Shown: positions 1 through 8,651, counted from the first letter of the stretch. The stretch is DNA of 64,000 nucleotides from Herbidospora cretacea (GCF_001570605.1 NZ_BBXG01000001.1:372001-436000), one strand, 5' to 3'. Made by a program: numbers and translations. Notes: generated by a model from the letters alone, not told the origin.

Positions 1-292
1 CCTGTACGAGGGCCAGCGCACCCTCGCCCTGCTGTCCGACCCCCTGGTGACCGGCGCCAACTGGCTCGGCACCGCCGACTGGACCATCCAGTCGGCGTTC
101 CTGACGCCCGCGGCCGTGGCCATGCTCCAGGTCACCTTGATCGTCATCGGCCACGTCCTCGGCACGGCCCTGGCCCACGACCGGGCGCTGGTGCTGTTCC
201 CCCGGCGGACGGCGGTGGCGGGCCAGGTCCCGCTGCTGGTCCTGATGGTCGTCTACACCGTGACGGGGCTCATGCTGCTGTTCGCGGCATAG
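1..292 (+). CDS. C-terminal part of a multi-pass membrane protein (truncated by window edge)
   Basis: The reading frame is already open at base 2, so only the last 96 or so residues are present. They contain two clear hydrophobic segments (around PAAVAMLQVTLIVIGHVLG and VPLLVLMVVYTVTGLMLLF) joined by a short loop with a His-Asp pair. The segment resembles, from memory, the end of large actinobacterial integral membrane proteins often annotated as fenitrothion hydrolase; that name is not functional evidence. Its stop overlaps the end of the convergent FGE-like gene by about 23 bases. Function unknown; the frame itself is secure because it stays open to the edge and is hydrophobic. Confidence 0.6.
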   Translation, partial: LYEGQRTLALLSDPLVTGANWLGTADWTIQSAFLTPAAVAMLQVTLIVIGHVLGTALAHDRALVLFPRRTAVAGQVPLLVLMVVYTVTGLMLLFAA

Positions 293-827
293 AACGGGCC
301 ACCCGGAAGCCGAGATCGTCGATCTTGAACGTCGGGTGGCTCTTGCGGCGGCACGACGCCCGCAGCGCCCTGGGGCCGTCGTGCGCGCCGCCGCCCCGGA
401 AGACCCGGTACTCGCCGTAGACCTCCGGGTCGTAGAGGTCGGACGTCCACTCCCAGACGTTGCCGATCATGTCGTACAGACCCCAGGCGTTGGGCTCCTT
501 GAGCCCGGCCTCCCTCACCTCGCCGTGCCCGTTTCCGGCGTGCCAGGCGATGGCGTCGAGGTCCCCGTAGCGGTCGCCCCGGGACCCGGCCCGGCACGCG
601 TACTCCCACTCGGCCTCGGTCGGCAGCCGGAACCCGTGGCGCTCGCAGTAGTCGCGGGCGTCGAACCAGGAGACGTCGGTGACTGGGCGGCGGTCGCCGG
701 GGACGCCGTGGAACTCCTCCCGGGTCACCGGGCAGGCGGCGAGCAGGAACGGCTCGATCTCCACCGTCCACCCGGTGTTGCTCGCCTCGTCGCGGAGCAG
801 GATCACCCCGCCCGGGATCTCGATCAT
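270..827 (-). CDS. Short FGE/SUMF1-fold (formylglycine-generating-like) protein
   Basis: 185 residues with the FGE-sulfatase fold signature: N-terminal IPGG, the CPVT segment near residue 33, PVTDVSWFDARDYCERHGFRLPTE around residues 50-70, EWEYACRAG, the GNVWEWTSD block near residue 120 and a final GFRVAR. True oxygen-dependent formylglycine-generating enzymes carry two catalytic cysteines near the C terminus in a Cys-x4-Cys arrangement; here that region (FRGGG to SCRRK) has a single cysteine, so sulfatase activation is doubtful. It is also shorter than the usual 260-300 residues. Its ATG shares one base with the stop of the upstream DUF427 gene, so it is the last gene of an amidase-DUF427-FGE operon. 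Family assignment is firm, activity unknown. Confidence 0.8.
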   Translation of the reverse strand: MIEIPGGVILLRDEASNTGWTVEIEPFLLAACPVTREEFHGVPGDRRPVTDVSWFDARDYCERHGFRLPTEAEWEYACRAGSRGDRYGDLDAIAWHAGNGHGEVREAGLKEPNAWGLYDMIGNVWEWTSDLYDPEVYGEYRVFRGGGAHDGPRALRASCRRKSHPTFKIDDLGFRVARSMPRTAA

Positions 828-1561
828 CAGGAGAACTTGGTCTTCGGCCGGGTCTCCAGCTCACCGTCGACGTAGATGTCGAGCTTCTCGTTGTAGAACG
901 CGACCAGCCCGGCGATCTTCTGGCTCTCCGGCAGCGGCGTCCGGTAGGACCAGGCGAGATCCTCGCGGCCGTTCACCGACCAGTACTCCGCCGACCCCTT
1001 GTAGGGGCAGTGCGTCACCGTGTCGGTCGCCTCCAGCAGGTCGAACCTGACGTCGGTCTTCGGCAGGTAGTAGCGGGCCGGCAGCCCGGTCTCGAAGAGG
1101 ATCCGCCCGTTGCGCGACTCGGCGACGGTCTGGCCGTCCACCTCGACCCGGATGTGCCGCGACGACGGCAGGATGTCGATCCTCGTGTACGGGTCGCGCG
1201 CGTGGAAGAACACCTCCTCGTCCTCCTCGAACCAGGAGTCCATGGAGTCCCAGTCGAAGCGGATGTACTCCCGGATCTCCTCGATCGGCGAGTCGGCGTA
1301 GACCAGCCCGGTCGCCTCCCTGCCTCCCGAGGTGACGGTGTAGAGAGTGGCGTCGCCCCGCGAGGGCGAGTGGGGGCCGGGGCCCGACTCCTTGAGCGCC
1401 CCGGGCGCCACGTCCTTCAGCGGGAAGTAGTAGGTCGGGTAGTAGGGCGCCTCCCACACGAACAGCGCCGACGACGTGTCGGCCACCGGCAGGCCACCGA
1501 GGTAGACCCGCACACGCTTGGCCGTCGGCTCCAGCCGGACACGGCCTCTGGTTGTCGTCAT
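827..1561 (-). CDS. DUF427 family protein (two tandem DUF427 units)
   Basis: 244 residues. Two copies of the DUF427 unit can be seen: residues about 10-110 (VRVYLGGLPVADTSSALFVWE, then YYFPLKDV) and about 140-240 (IRVEVDGQTVAES, then RYYLPKTDV, then HCPYKGSAEYWSV). DUF427 is a small beta-fold domain of unknown biochemical role, often doubled in actinobacteria. The start is the ATG that overlaps the amidase stop by four bases (ATGA), indicating translational coupling. No signal peptide or membrane segment, so it is predicted cytosolic. The function cannot be derived from sequence. Confidence 0.85.
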   Translation of the reverse strand: MTTTRGRVRLEPTAKRVRVYLGGLPVADTSSALFVWEAPYYPTYYFPLKDVAPGALKESGPGPHSPSRGDATLYTVTSGGREATGLVYADSPIEEIREYIRFDWDSMDSWFEEDEEVFFHARDPYTRIDILPSSRHIRVEVDGQTVAESRNGRILFETGLPARYYLPKTDVRFDLLEATDTVTHCPYKGSAEYWSVNGREDLAWSYRTPLPESQKIAGLVAFYNEKLDIYVDGELETRPKTKFS

Positions 1562-2994
1562 ACCGGCGGAAACCCACCCGGCTGACCCGATATTCCACCC
1601 GGAAACCGGTCCTTCCACGGCATCGCCTCCTCCAGGCGGGCGGCGATCCGGAACAGCAGGTCCTCTCTTCCGTACGGGGCGGCGATCTGGACGCCGGCGG
1701 GCAGCCCGTCGCGGCTGTGGCCCAGCGGGAGGCTGATCGCGGGCTGGCCCGAGACGTTGAAGACCATGGTGAACGGGCCGTAGTCGAACATCGAGGTCAG
1801 CCACGTCGTCAGGGTGTGATCGGGGTCGTCGTAGCGGAGGGTGCCGTGGGGGGCGGGGAGGCGGGCCAGGGTCGGGGTGACGAGCAGGTCGTGGGCGGTG
1901 AAGAAGCGGGCCGTCGAGCGGGTGACCCGGTTCTGGGCGGCGAAGGCGGCCATCAGGTCCAGCGCGCCGTACTCCCCGGCCACCTTCAGGACCTGGCGGG
2001 AGACGGCCTCCATCCGGGCGGGGTCGGGCTGCCGGGGCGCCAGCAGCAGGGAAGAGGCGATCGCGACCGCCTCGGCGACCGCGCTGCTCATGACGGCGTC
2101 CCAGTCGACCTCCGGGCTGGCCCGGGTGACGTGGTGGCCCATCCCCTCGAGGACGCGCCCCGTCCTGATCACCGCCTCGGCCACCTCGCCGTCGACCCGC
2201 GCGCCCGACCACGCCTCGGTGGTCACCGCGACGCGCAGCCGGCCGGGGTCCCTCGTCAGCTCGCCGGCGTAGCGGCCGGCCGGAGGCGGCGCGGTGTACT
2301 TGTCGCCGATCCCCGGGCCGTGGACGGCGTCGAGCAGGTGGGCGGCGTCGCGCACGGTGCGCGTGAGGGCGAACTCGCAGGCCATGCCGAGCATCGGCTC
2401 GCCCGTGTCGGGCCCGCACGGGACGCGTCCCCTGCTCGGCTTCAGCCCGACCAGCCCGCAGCAGGAGGCCGGGACCCTGATCGACCCCGCGCCGTCGCTC
2501 GCGTGGGCGAGCGGCACGGCGCCCGCCGCGACCAGGGCGGCCGCGCCGCCGCTCGACCCGCCGACGCCCCGGCCGAGGTTCCAGGGGTTGCGGGTGGGAC
2601 CGTGCCTGAGCGACTCGGTGGAGAAGCTGAGCGCCAGCTCCGGGACGGTGGTCAGGCCCAGCGTCACCAGCCCGGCCTTCCGGAAGCGGGCCATCAGGTC
2701 GCTGTCGTGGCGGGCGACGACACCGGGGACGGCCCGGCTCCCGAGGAAGAACGGGACGCCCTCCGCGACCGGGCCGTGGTCCTTGATCAGGAAAGGCACT
2801 CCGGCGAGCGGGCCGTCGCCCGCGTGGTCGAGCGCCGGGGTGAACAGCGGCACGGCCAGCGCGTTGAGCGTCTCGTCGGCCTGGACGAGGGCCCGGCGGG
2901 CGGCGGTCTCCACCTCGCCGCCGGTGACCTCGCCGGAGGCGATCAGCTTCCGGAGGCCGACGGCGTCATGGCATGCGTAATCGTGGATTTCCAT
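1558..2994 (-). CDS. Amidase signature family hydrolase
   Basis: 478 residues, normal length for the amidase signature (AS) family, which hydrolyses C-N amide bonds with a Ser-cisSer-Lys triad. The lysine is in VPFLIKDHG, the middle serine in the glycine-rich GGSSGG block and the nucleophile in GAGSIRVPAS. The GSIR block followed by GLVGLKPSRGR is diagnostic of the family. The substrate cannot be predicted; relatives include GatA-like, 6-aminohexanoate and plant-amide hydrolases. The ATG at 2994 begins MEIHDYACHDAVGLRKLI, a typical AS N terminus; an upstream in-frame extension looks low complexity and is not used. First gene of an overlapping three-gene operon. Confidence 0.9.
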   Translation of the reverse strand: MEIHDYACHDAVGLRKLIASGEVTGGEVETAARRALVQADETLNALAVPLFTPALDHAGDGPLAGVPFLIKDHGPVAEGVPFFLGSRAVPGVVARHDSDLMARFRKAGLVTLGLTTVPELALSFSTESLRHGPTRNPWNLGRGVGGSSGGAAALVAAGAVPLAHASDGAGSIRVPASCCGLVGLKPSRGRVPCGPDTGEPMLGMACEFALTRTVRDAAHLLDAVHGPGIGDKYTAPPPAGRYAGELTRDPGRLRVAVTTEAWSGARVDGEVAEAVIRTGRVLEGMGHHVTRASPEVDWDAVMSSAVAEAVAIASSLLLAPRQPDPARMEAVSRQVLKVAGEYGALDLMAAFAAQNRVTRSTARFFTAHDLLVTPTLARLPAPHGTLRYDDPDHTLTTWLTSMFDYGPFTMVFNVSGQPAISLPLGHSRDGLPAGVQIAAPYGREDLLFRIAARLEEAMPWKDRFPGGISGQPGGFPPV

Positions 2995-3221
2995 GTGAGA
3001 GGTCCTCTTTCCGGCGTCCTGGACGCCGTCCCATCGATCACATCGGCTCTTCCGCCCTGCGTGGCGGGGGAGCGGCGCACGGGCGCCGCCGGTTCGAGGC
3101 AGCCGGAACAGGGGGCTCGGCAGCCCCTGCTCGGGTGATCTGGGAGTGCTTACGCTCGCGACATGGTGCGGCAAGGCTGACAGTGGCCGCCCGGTCCTGT
3201 CGACCGTGTTTCGCGGCCCGG

Positions 3222-3854
3222 TCAGCGGGGGCAGTCGGCCTCGGCGCGGGTCGTGGTCGCGGAGCCGGAGACGAGGCGGTGGACCCAGCAGGCGCGGGCG
3301 GGGGTGTCGCGGGTCGTCACCACGACGGCGAGGCCCTCCTTGGTGAGGAGGTCCAGGGGCTCCAGCCGCGAGGGGGCGTCGAGCAGGAGGATGCGGGGGT
3401 TGGCCATGAGGGCGCGGCCGATGGCGGTGGCCTGGTGCTCCTCGGGCGTGAGCGCTCTCGGGTGGGCGCGGCGCTTCTCCTTCAGGGTCGGATAAAGGTC
3501 GTAGATCCGCCCGAGGGTCCACGGCCCGGCGGCCGCCCAGTGTCCGCCGACGAGAAGGTTCTCCTCCACGGTGAGCGAGGTGAAAAGACGATGATTCTGT
3601 GGCATGAGGCCCAATCCACGGGCCTTACGCCATTCCGGGGCTTCCCGGGTGATATCGATATCGTTATAGCGGATTGTCCCCTGTGTCGCGGGGTGCAGAC
3701 CGGCGACGGTGCGCAGCAGCGTCGACTTGCCCGAGCCGGGAGCGCCCACGATCGCGTGGTGTTCTCCCTGCTCAACCCGCAGGGTGACGGTGCGGATCAC
3801 GCGCTCGGCCCCATATCCGGCGGAGAGCGCGCTGACTTCCAGGACGGCGTTCAT
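3222..3854 (-). CDS. Degenerate LivF-like ABC transporter ATP-binding protein
   Basis: 210 residues from the ATG starting MNAVLEVSAL. The N-terminal half is a good LivF-type (branched-chain amino acid) ABC ATPase with Walker A GAPGSGKST near residue 40 and a Q-loop at LMPQNHRLF. The second half is decayed: the expected LSGGEQQ signature reads LTPEEHQ, Walker B reads ILLLDAPS with the catalytic glutamate replaced by alanine, and the D-loop/H-loop helix region is shortened. No permease or binding protein is adjacent. It faces a divergent AraC regulator 94 bases away. It is either a non-hydrolysing nucleotide-binding protein or a decaying orphan. Domain identity is clear; activity is doubtful. 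Confidence 0.7.
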   Translation of the reverse strand: MNAVLEVSALSAGYGAERVIRTVTLRVEQGEHHAIVGAPGSGKSTLLRTVAGLHPATQGTIRYNDIDITREAPEWRKARGLGLMPQNHRLFTSLTVEENLLVGGHWAAAGPWTLGRIYDLYPTLKEKRRAHPRALTPEEHQATAIGRALMANPRILLLDAPSRLEPLDLLTKEGLAVVVTTRDTPARACWVHRLVSGSATTTRAEADCPR

Positions 3855-3948
3855 TTGCCGTCGATTGTGAGTTTCTCTCGCGGATGATGTCTTGCACCTG
3901 ACGGCACACGACTTGACGCACAGCGCACCGGATCCCAACCTTGCTCAC

Positions 3949-4902
3949 ATGCCCTATTCCGCCCACACCGCGGGCGTCCCGGCCAAGGAGCGCCTGGATT
4001 TCTGGCAAGACGTGGTTTCCACGGCATTCGTGCCTTTAGAGGCGGTTTTTCCGGAGAAGCGATTTGAGGGAAAACTTCGCGCCACCACTCTGGGCTCCCT
4101 CGACGTGATCGACGTCGACACGACCGCCCACGCGGCCCTGCGCACCCCCAGACTGGTCTCCGCCGCCCCCTCGGACACCCTGAAACTCGGCCTGGTCGTG
4201 ACCGGCCGGGGCCGGTTGGAGCAGTCGGGCCGCCAGGTCGTGGTCCGCACCGGCGAGATGGCCGTCTACGACACCGGCCGCCCCTACGCGCTCGGCTTCG
4301 ACGAGCCCACCCGCCTGGTCGTCCTGATGTTCCCCCGCACCATGCTGGGCCTGTCCCACGACCACGTCGACCGGCTCACCGGGACCCCGATCCCCGGCGA
4401 CACCGGCATCGGCGCCCTCGTCGCCCCCTTCCTGCTGCGCCTGGCGGGCCGGCTCGACGAGGTCGAGGCGAGAGGCGGCGCCCGCCTGGCCGCCAACGTC
4501 GTCGACCTGATCTCGACCATGCTCGCCGACCGCCTCGAACTGGCCCCCGCCGACCCCGACGCCGCCCGGCGGGCGATGCTGCTGCGCATCACGGCGTACA
4601 TGGAGGGCCACCTGGGCGACCCCGGTCTCGACCCGGCCCGGATCGCCGCCGCCCACCACATCTCCACCCGCTACCTGCACAAACTGTTCAGCGGCGAGGG
4701 GACGACCGTGGCGGCGTGGATCCGCGAACGCCGCCTGGAACGCTGCGTCCGGGACCTGCGCGACCCCCTCCTGGCGGGCCGCCCGGTCAGCGCCATCGGC
4801 GCCCACTGGGGCTTCCCGGACGCCTCCCACTTCAGCCGCCTGTTCAAGGCGGCCTACGGCCTGTCGCCCCGCGACTACCGGAACGGGGTGGGATCCGCCT
4901 GA
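3949..4902 (+). CDS. AraC family transcriptional regulator
   Basis: 317 residues. The N-terminal 200 residues form a cupin-like AraC-binding-2 domain (the stretch GRGRLEQSGRQVVVRTGEMAVYD is a typical beta-barrel with effector pocket). The C-terminal 100 residues hold two helix-turn-helix motifs ending with WGFPDASHFSRLFKAAYG and SPRDYR, the classic AraC signature. The ATG at 3949 is chosen because MPYSAHTAGVPAKERLDFW matches this family's usual start; an in-frame TTG at 3892 is possible. It is divergent from the degenerate ABC ATPase and convergent with the ornithine monooxygenase, so it could control either neighbour. This is only positional inference. Confidence 0.88.
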   Translation: MPYSAHTAGVPAKERLDFWQDVVSTAFVPLEAVFPEKRFEGKLRATTLGSLDVIDVDTTAHAALRTPRLVSAAPSDTLKLGLVVTGRGRLEQSGRQVVVRTGEMAVYDTGRPYALGFDEPTRLVVLMFPRTMLGLSHDHVDRLTGTPIPGDTGIGALVAPFLLRLAGRLDEVEARGGARLAANVVDLISTMLADRLELAPADPDAARRAMLLRITAYMEGHLGDPGLDPARIAAAHHISTRYLHKLFSGEGTTVAAWIRERRLERCVRDLRDPLLAGRPVSAIGAHWGFPDASHFSRLFKAAYGLSPRDYRNGVGSA

Positions 4903-4918
4903 TCCGCGGGTCTTTCCG

Positions 4919-6208
4919 TCAGCGCGCCGCCACGGCGCCGCGGTGGGCGAGGACGGAGTCGCGGATCTCCCCGGCGCGGATCGCCGTGGTCGACAGGAGC
5001 GTCGAGGTGAGGCCGTGGGAGTGTTCGGTGCCGCCCTGGAGGTAGACGCCGGCGGTGACCGTGGGGGCGAACTGGACGCGGTGGTCGCGGCTCACCTTGA
5101 GAGCGTCCTCGTCGTCGCGCAGGCACAGTTTGCCCGCCTCGCCCAGCAGCGCCGCCACGTCGTGGGGGCGGTAGCCGGTGGCGTGGACGAGGACGTCGGC
5201 CTCGATCGTGACCTGCTCGCCGGTCGGGAGGTACTCGACCGTCACGGTCAGGCCGTCGGGGCCCTCCTCGACGTCGCGGATGCGCGAGACGTTGAGCATC
5301 TGGAGCCGCTGGTGGCCGTGGACCTTCTCGCGGTACATGGTCGAGTAGAGGGCCTGGATGAGGTCCATGTCGACCACGGAGTAGTTCGTGCTGCGGTGGT
5401 AGTCGATGAGCGACTGCTTCACCTCGGCGGGGGCGGTGAAATAGACGTCGACCGCCTCGGGGTCGAAGATGCGGTTGGCGAACGGGCTGTCGTCGGCGGG
5501 CGTGTAGCCGTATTTGGCGAAGATCGCGCACACCTCGGCGTCGGTGAACGTGCGGTGGAGGTAGTCGACCGCCTCGGCCGCGCTCTGACCGGCCCCGAGC
5601 ACTAACGCGCGGTTGATCCCGCCGCCGGAGGCCACCTTCTCGGCCACCTTCGGCACCAGCCCGCTGGTGTGCCACACCCGGTCGGACAGGACGGTCCCGG
5701 GCGGCAGATGCGGCTCCAGGCCCACCGCGACCGACAGGTTGCGCGCCCGGCGGACCCGGCCGTCGGCGGTGACGACGTCGAAGTAGCGGATCTCGCCGCT
5801 CTCCTTGACCGCCTTCACCTCCGTCACCTCGGCGGAGTAGGTCACCACGTGGTCCATCCGCGCCGCCGCCCACTCGAAGTAGTCGTGGAACTCCGCGCGC
5901 AGCGGGAACAGGGTCTTCTGATTCAGGAAGTCGACCAGGCGGCCCTTGTCCTGGAGGTAGCAGAGGAAGCTGAACTCGCTGGCCGGGTTCCGCATCGTGA
6001 CCAGGTCCTTCGGGAACGACACCTGCATCGTCGCGTCGTCGATGAGCATCCCCCGGTGCCAGCCGAAGCGCGGCTGTCTCTCCAGGAAGACGGCGGTCAT
6101 CCGGTCGCCCGGCGCGGCCTGCGCGTTGTGCTCCTCGACGGCAATGGCCAGTGCGAGGTTCGATGGCCCGAAACCGATCCCCAGAACGTCGTAGACCATC
6201 GTGGTCAC
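4919..6208 (-). CDS. L-ornithine N5-monooxygenase (siderophore hydroxylase)
   Basis: 429 residues. It is a flavin- and NADPH-dependent N-hydroxylating monooxygenase of the SidA/PvdA/CchB type that makes N5-hydroxyornithine, the hydroxamate precursor. Visible: FAD site GIGFGPSNLALAIA at residue 10, the substrate/FAD loop around MQVSFPKDLVTMRNPASEFSFLCYL, NADPH site LVLGAGQSAAEAVDYL near residue 205, ATGYRPHD near residue 345, and the C-terminal HGLTSTLLS. The GTG start is selected because GGGAGG lies seven bases upstream. Its promoter shares an iron box with the divergent formyltransferase gene. Ornithine rather than lysine as substrate is inferred from the formyltransferase and from the hOrn-type adenylation domain in the NRPS. 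Confidence 0.93.
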   Translation of the reverse strand: MTTMVYDVLGIGFGPSNLALAIAVEEHNAQAAPGDRMTAVFLERQPRFGWHRGMLIDDATMQVSFPKDLVTMRNPASEFSFLCYLQDKGRLVDFLNQKTLFPLRAEFHDYFEWAAARMDHVVTYSAEVTEVKAVKESGEIRYFDVVTADGRVRRARNLSVAVGLEPHLPPGTVLSDRVWHTSGLVPKVAEKVASGGGINRALVLGAGQSAAEAVDYLHRTFTDAEVCAIFAKYGYTPADDSPFANRIFDPEAVDVYFTAPAEVKQSLIDYHRSTNYSVVDMDLIQALYSTMYREKVHGHQRLQMLNVSRIRDVEEGPDGLTVTVEYLPTGEQVTIEADVLVHATGYRPHDVAALLGEAGKLCLRDDEDALKVSRDHRVQFAPTVTAGVYLQGGTEHSHGLTSTLLSTTAIRAGEIRDSVLAHRGAVAAR

Positions 6209-6240
6209 GCGATCGCCTCCCTTGTCGCTCGTATGGTAAA

Positions 6241-6259
6241 TAAGGTTAGCCTTACCTTG
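6241..6259. promoter_or_regulatory. Iron box (DmdR1/IdeR-type) between monooxygenase and formyltransferase
   Basis: TAAGGTTAGCCTTACCTTG matches 14 of 19 bases of the actinobacterial iron-box consensus TTAGGTTAGGCTAACCTAA, including the central dyad AGGTTAG/TTACCT. It lies in the divergent promoter, about 35 bases from both start codons, and should repress both genes when iron is abundant. Confidence 0.8.
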
Positions 6260-6291
6260 CAATATCGGCCGACAGAGAGGGAGCCCCCACC

Positions 6292-7230
6292 ATGCGGGTC
6301 GTCATGTTCGGACACCAGACCTGGGGACACCGCACCCTCCAGGCGCTGCTGGAGTCGTCGCACGAGGTCGTGCTGGCGGTGACCCATCCGAAGAGCGACC
6401 ACGCGTACGAGAAGATCTGGGACGACAGCGTCGCCGACCTGGCCGCCGCGCACGACGTGCCGGTGCTGCTCAGGAACCGGCCCACCGACCCCGAGTTACT
6501 GCAGGCCGTGAAGGACGCCCAGGCCGACGTCATCGTGGCCAACAACTGGCGGACCTGGCTCCCGCCGGAGATCTACGACCTCCCCCCGCACGGGACCCTC
6601 AACGTGCACGACTCCCTGCTGCCGAAGTACGCCGGGTTCTCACCGATCATCTGGGCCCTGATCAACGGTGAGCCCGAGGTGGGCGTGACGGCCCACCGGA
6701 TGACCGAGGACCTGGACGCGGGCGACATCCTCATCCAGCGGTCGGTGCCGGTCCTGCCGACGCACACCGCGACGGACCTCTTCTTCGCGACCGTCGACCT
6801 GATCGCGCCGATCGTCCACGAGGGCCTGGACCTGATCGAGTCGGGCCGGGCGGTCTGGACGCCGCAGGACCGCTCGCAGGCGTCGTTCTTCCACAAGCGG
6901 GCCGTCGAGGACAGCCGCATCGACTGGACATGGCCAGCCGAGGACCTGGAGCGGCTGGTCCGCGCGCAGTCGGACCCCTATCCGAACGCCTTCACCTCGT
7001 ACAAGGGGGAGCGGGTGCGGGTGCTCGAGGCCTCGGTCTCGGAGGGGTTCTACGGGGGGACGCCGGGGCGGGTGTTCATCCGCGAGGGCGACGGGGTCGT
7101 CATCGTGGCCGGCGCGGACGCGCGCAACGGCCGCCGCCACGGCCTCGCCCTCAAGAGGGTCCGGCTGGACGACGGTACGGAACTCGCCGCGACGGACCAC
7201 TTCCGCACGATGGGCGGATACCTCGGCTGA
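6292..7230 (+). CDS. N5-hydroxyornithine formyltransferase (Fmt-like, siderophore)
   Basis: 312 residues of the N10-formyl-tetrahydrofolate formyltransferase fold, related to methionyl-tRNA formyltransferase and to coelichelin CchA. Catalytic Asn-His-Asp are visible: NVHDSLLPKYAG near residue 103 and the aspartate in TEDLDAGDIL near residue 140. A C-terminal Fmt-C-like domain follows from about residue 205 (WTWPAEDLERLVRAQSDPYPNA). Context beside ornithine hydroxylase and an NRPS argues for formylation of N5-hydroxyornithine to fhOrn, not initiator tRNA. The ATG has a GAGAGGGAG ribosome site. It is divergent from the monooxygenase and shares its iron box. Confidence 0.9.
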   Translation: MRVVMFGHQTWGHRTLQALLESSHEVVLAVTHPKSDHAYEKIWDDSVADLAAAHDVPVLLRNRPTDPELLQAVKDAQADVIVANNWRTWLPPEIYDLPPHGTLNVHDSLLPKYAGFSPIIWALINGEPEVGVTAHRMTEDLDAGDILIQRSVPVLPTHTATDLFFATVDLIAPIVHEGLDLIESGRAVWTPQDRSQASFFHKRAVEDSRIDWTWPAEDLERLVRAQSDPYPNAFTSYKGERVRVLEASVSEGFYGGTPGRVFIREGDGVVIVAGADARNGRRHGLALKRVRLDDGTELAATDHFRTMGGYLG

Positions 7231-7246
7231 CCGCCGCCTCGGAGCG

Positions 7247-7789
7247 CTAGACCCGGTCCGCCGGGCGGGGCGCGCCGATCGAGCGCTCGTCCAGCCATAC
7301 GACGTTTTTCCAGGGCGCGCGGCCGGAGAACTCCAGCGCCCCGACCGCCAGGATCACGACGCCCAGGGCGGTGACGAACCAGAAGGCCGGGTCGCTCGCC
7401 GGGGCCGTCGGGTCGAAGGCGGACACCATGCCGTCCGCATGCACGCCCGGGAGGTAGAGGATGTCCTGGCGGTCGCCCACCCGGGGGGCCGGTTCCCGGG
7501 CGTGCTGCTGCATGTCGCCGAGCAGGGGCGTCCCCTCGGCGGAGGTGAAGGCGACGATGACGGAGCGCCTGTGGACCTCGACGATCGTCCCCGACGCCGG
7601 CAGGTCGTTGGCCTGCCGGTACTGGTCGTAGAGGATGACGCCCAGCCCCAGCGCCAACGCGATCAGGCCCAGCAGCCCGATGGCGATGCCGCGCACGCGC
7701 GGGGGCACCGGCGTGGACGTGGCGCCTCGATCGGCGTTGGCCGGTGCGAGGGCCTCCTGGTACTCCTCTAACCCGCTCCTGCCGTCCAT
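7247..7789 (-). CDS. DUF3592-like small membrane protein
   Basis: 180 residues with two membrane segments (about residues 33-52, IAIGLLGLIALALGLGVILY, and 137-155, FVTALGVVILAVGALEF) flanking an extracytoplasmic beta-rich loop (ASGTIVEVHRRSVIVAFTSAEG). This layout resembles DUF3592 proteins, for which no function is established. The start ATG has GAGGTGG just upstream. It lies between the formyltransferase (convergent) and the FecE-type gene (same strand, 56 bases upstream), so it may be the last gene of the uptake operon. A role in siderophore transport is only positional inference. Confidence 0.65.
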   Translation of the reverse strand: MDGRSGLEEYQEALAPANADRGATSTPVPPRVRGIAIGLLGLIALALGLGVILYDQYRQANDLPASGTIVEVHRRSVIVAFTSAEGTPLLGDMQQHAREPAPRVGDRQDILYLPGVHADGMVSAFDPTAPASDPAFWFVTALGVVILAVGALEFSGRAPWKNVVWLDERSIGAPRPADRV

Positions 7790-7845
7790 CGGCCACCTCG
7801 TCGATTTGAAGGCATTTGGGCAGTTCTACCCGCCTTCGAGAGCGG

Positions 7846-8646
7846 TCATGCGGTGTGGTGGCGGCCCATCGGGATGACCAGGGGGGTGCCGCTCACCGGA
7901 TCGGTCGTCACCTGGCAGCGGAGGTCGAAGACCTCCTCCACGTTCGCCGCCGTGATCACGTCGGCGGGGTCTCCCTCGGCCACGATGCGGCCGTGCTTCA
8001 TGGCGATCACGTGGTCGGCGTACCGGCAGGCCTGGTTCAGGTCGTGCAGGACCATCACGATGGTCCGGCCCTCGTTGCGGTTGAGGTCGTGGATCAGGTC
8101 CAGGACGTCGATCTGGTGGGCCAGGTCCAGGTAGGTCGTCGGCTCGTCCAGCAGCAGGACCGGGGTCCCCTGGGCCACCGCCATCGCGATCCACGCCCGC
8201 TGGCGCTGGCCGCCCGACAGCTCGTCGACCGCCCGCCCCGCCAGGTCGGCGATCCCCGTCGCCGCCAAAGCGCTGTGCACGGCCTCCTCGTCGGCCTTGG
8301 ACCACTGCCGCCACCACGTCTGGTGCGGCGACCGGCCGCGCGTCACGAGGTCGAGGACGGTCAGGCCCTCCGGCGCGGTCGGGCCCTGCGGCAGGATGCC
8401 GAGCCGCCGGGCCAGCTCCCGCGTCGGGATCGAGTGGAGGGCCCGCCCGTCGAGCTCCACCGCTCCCTTGCGCGGCGCGAGCAGCCGGGCCAGGGCCCGC
8501 AGCAGGGTCGACTTGCCGCACGCGTTGGCCCCCACGATGGCCGTGACGCGTCCCGGCGGGACCTTGACGTCGAGGTCGTCGACGACGACCCGCTGGTCGT
8601 ACGCGAGCTGGAGGCCGCCGGCCTGGAGTTCGGGGATGAGGATCAC
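7846..8646 (-). CDS. Iron-siderophore ABC transporter ATP-binding protein (FecE/FepC type)
   Basis: 266 residues. Walker A GANACGKSTLLRAL near residue 40, Q-loop ILPQGP, signature LSGGQRQRAW near residue 142, Walker B LLLDEPTTYLDL and the H-loop VLHDLNQA are all intact, and the order and sequence are those of FepC/FecE/FhuC ATPases that power ferric-siderophore import. The GTG start is chosen because AGGAGG lies nine bases upstream and the codons fit VILIPELQAGG. It directly follows the two FecCD permeases in one operon under the iron box near 10,776. Confidence 0.92.
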   Translation of the reverse strand: MILIPELQAGGLQLAYDQRVVVDDLDVKVPPGRVTAIVGANACGKSTLLRALARLLAPRKGAVELDGRALHSIPTRELARRLGILPQGPTAPEGLTVLDLVTRGRSPHQTWWRQWSKADEEAVHSALAATGIADLAGRAVDELSGGQRQRAWIAMAVAQGTPVLLLDEPTTYLDLAHQIDVLDLIHDLNRNEGRTIVMVLHDLNQACRYADHVIAMKHGRIVAEGDPADVITAANVEEVFDLRCQVTTDPVSGTPLVIPMGRHHTA

Positions 8647-8651
8647 GGGGG

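Noticed and set aside
6292-7230. Methionyl-tRNA formyltransferase (fmt).
   Set aside because: The catalytic motif is shared by all these formyltransferases, but the iron-box promoter and divergent ornithine hydroxylase show a siderophore role.
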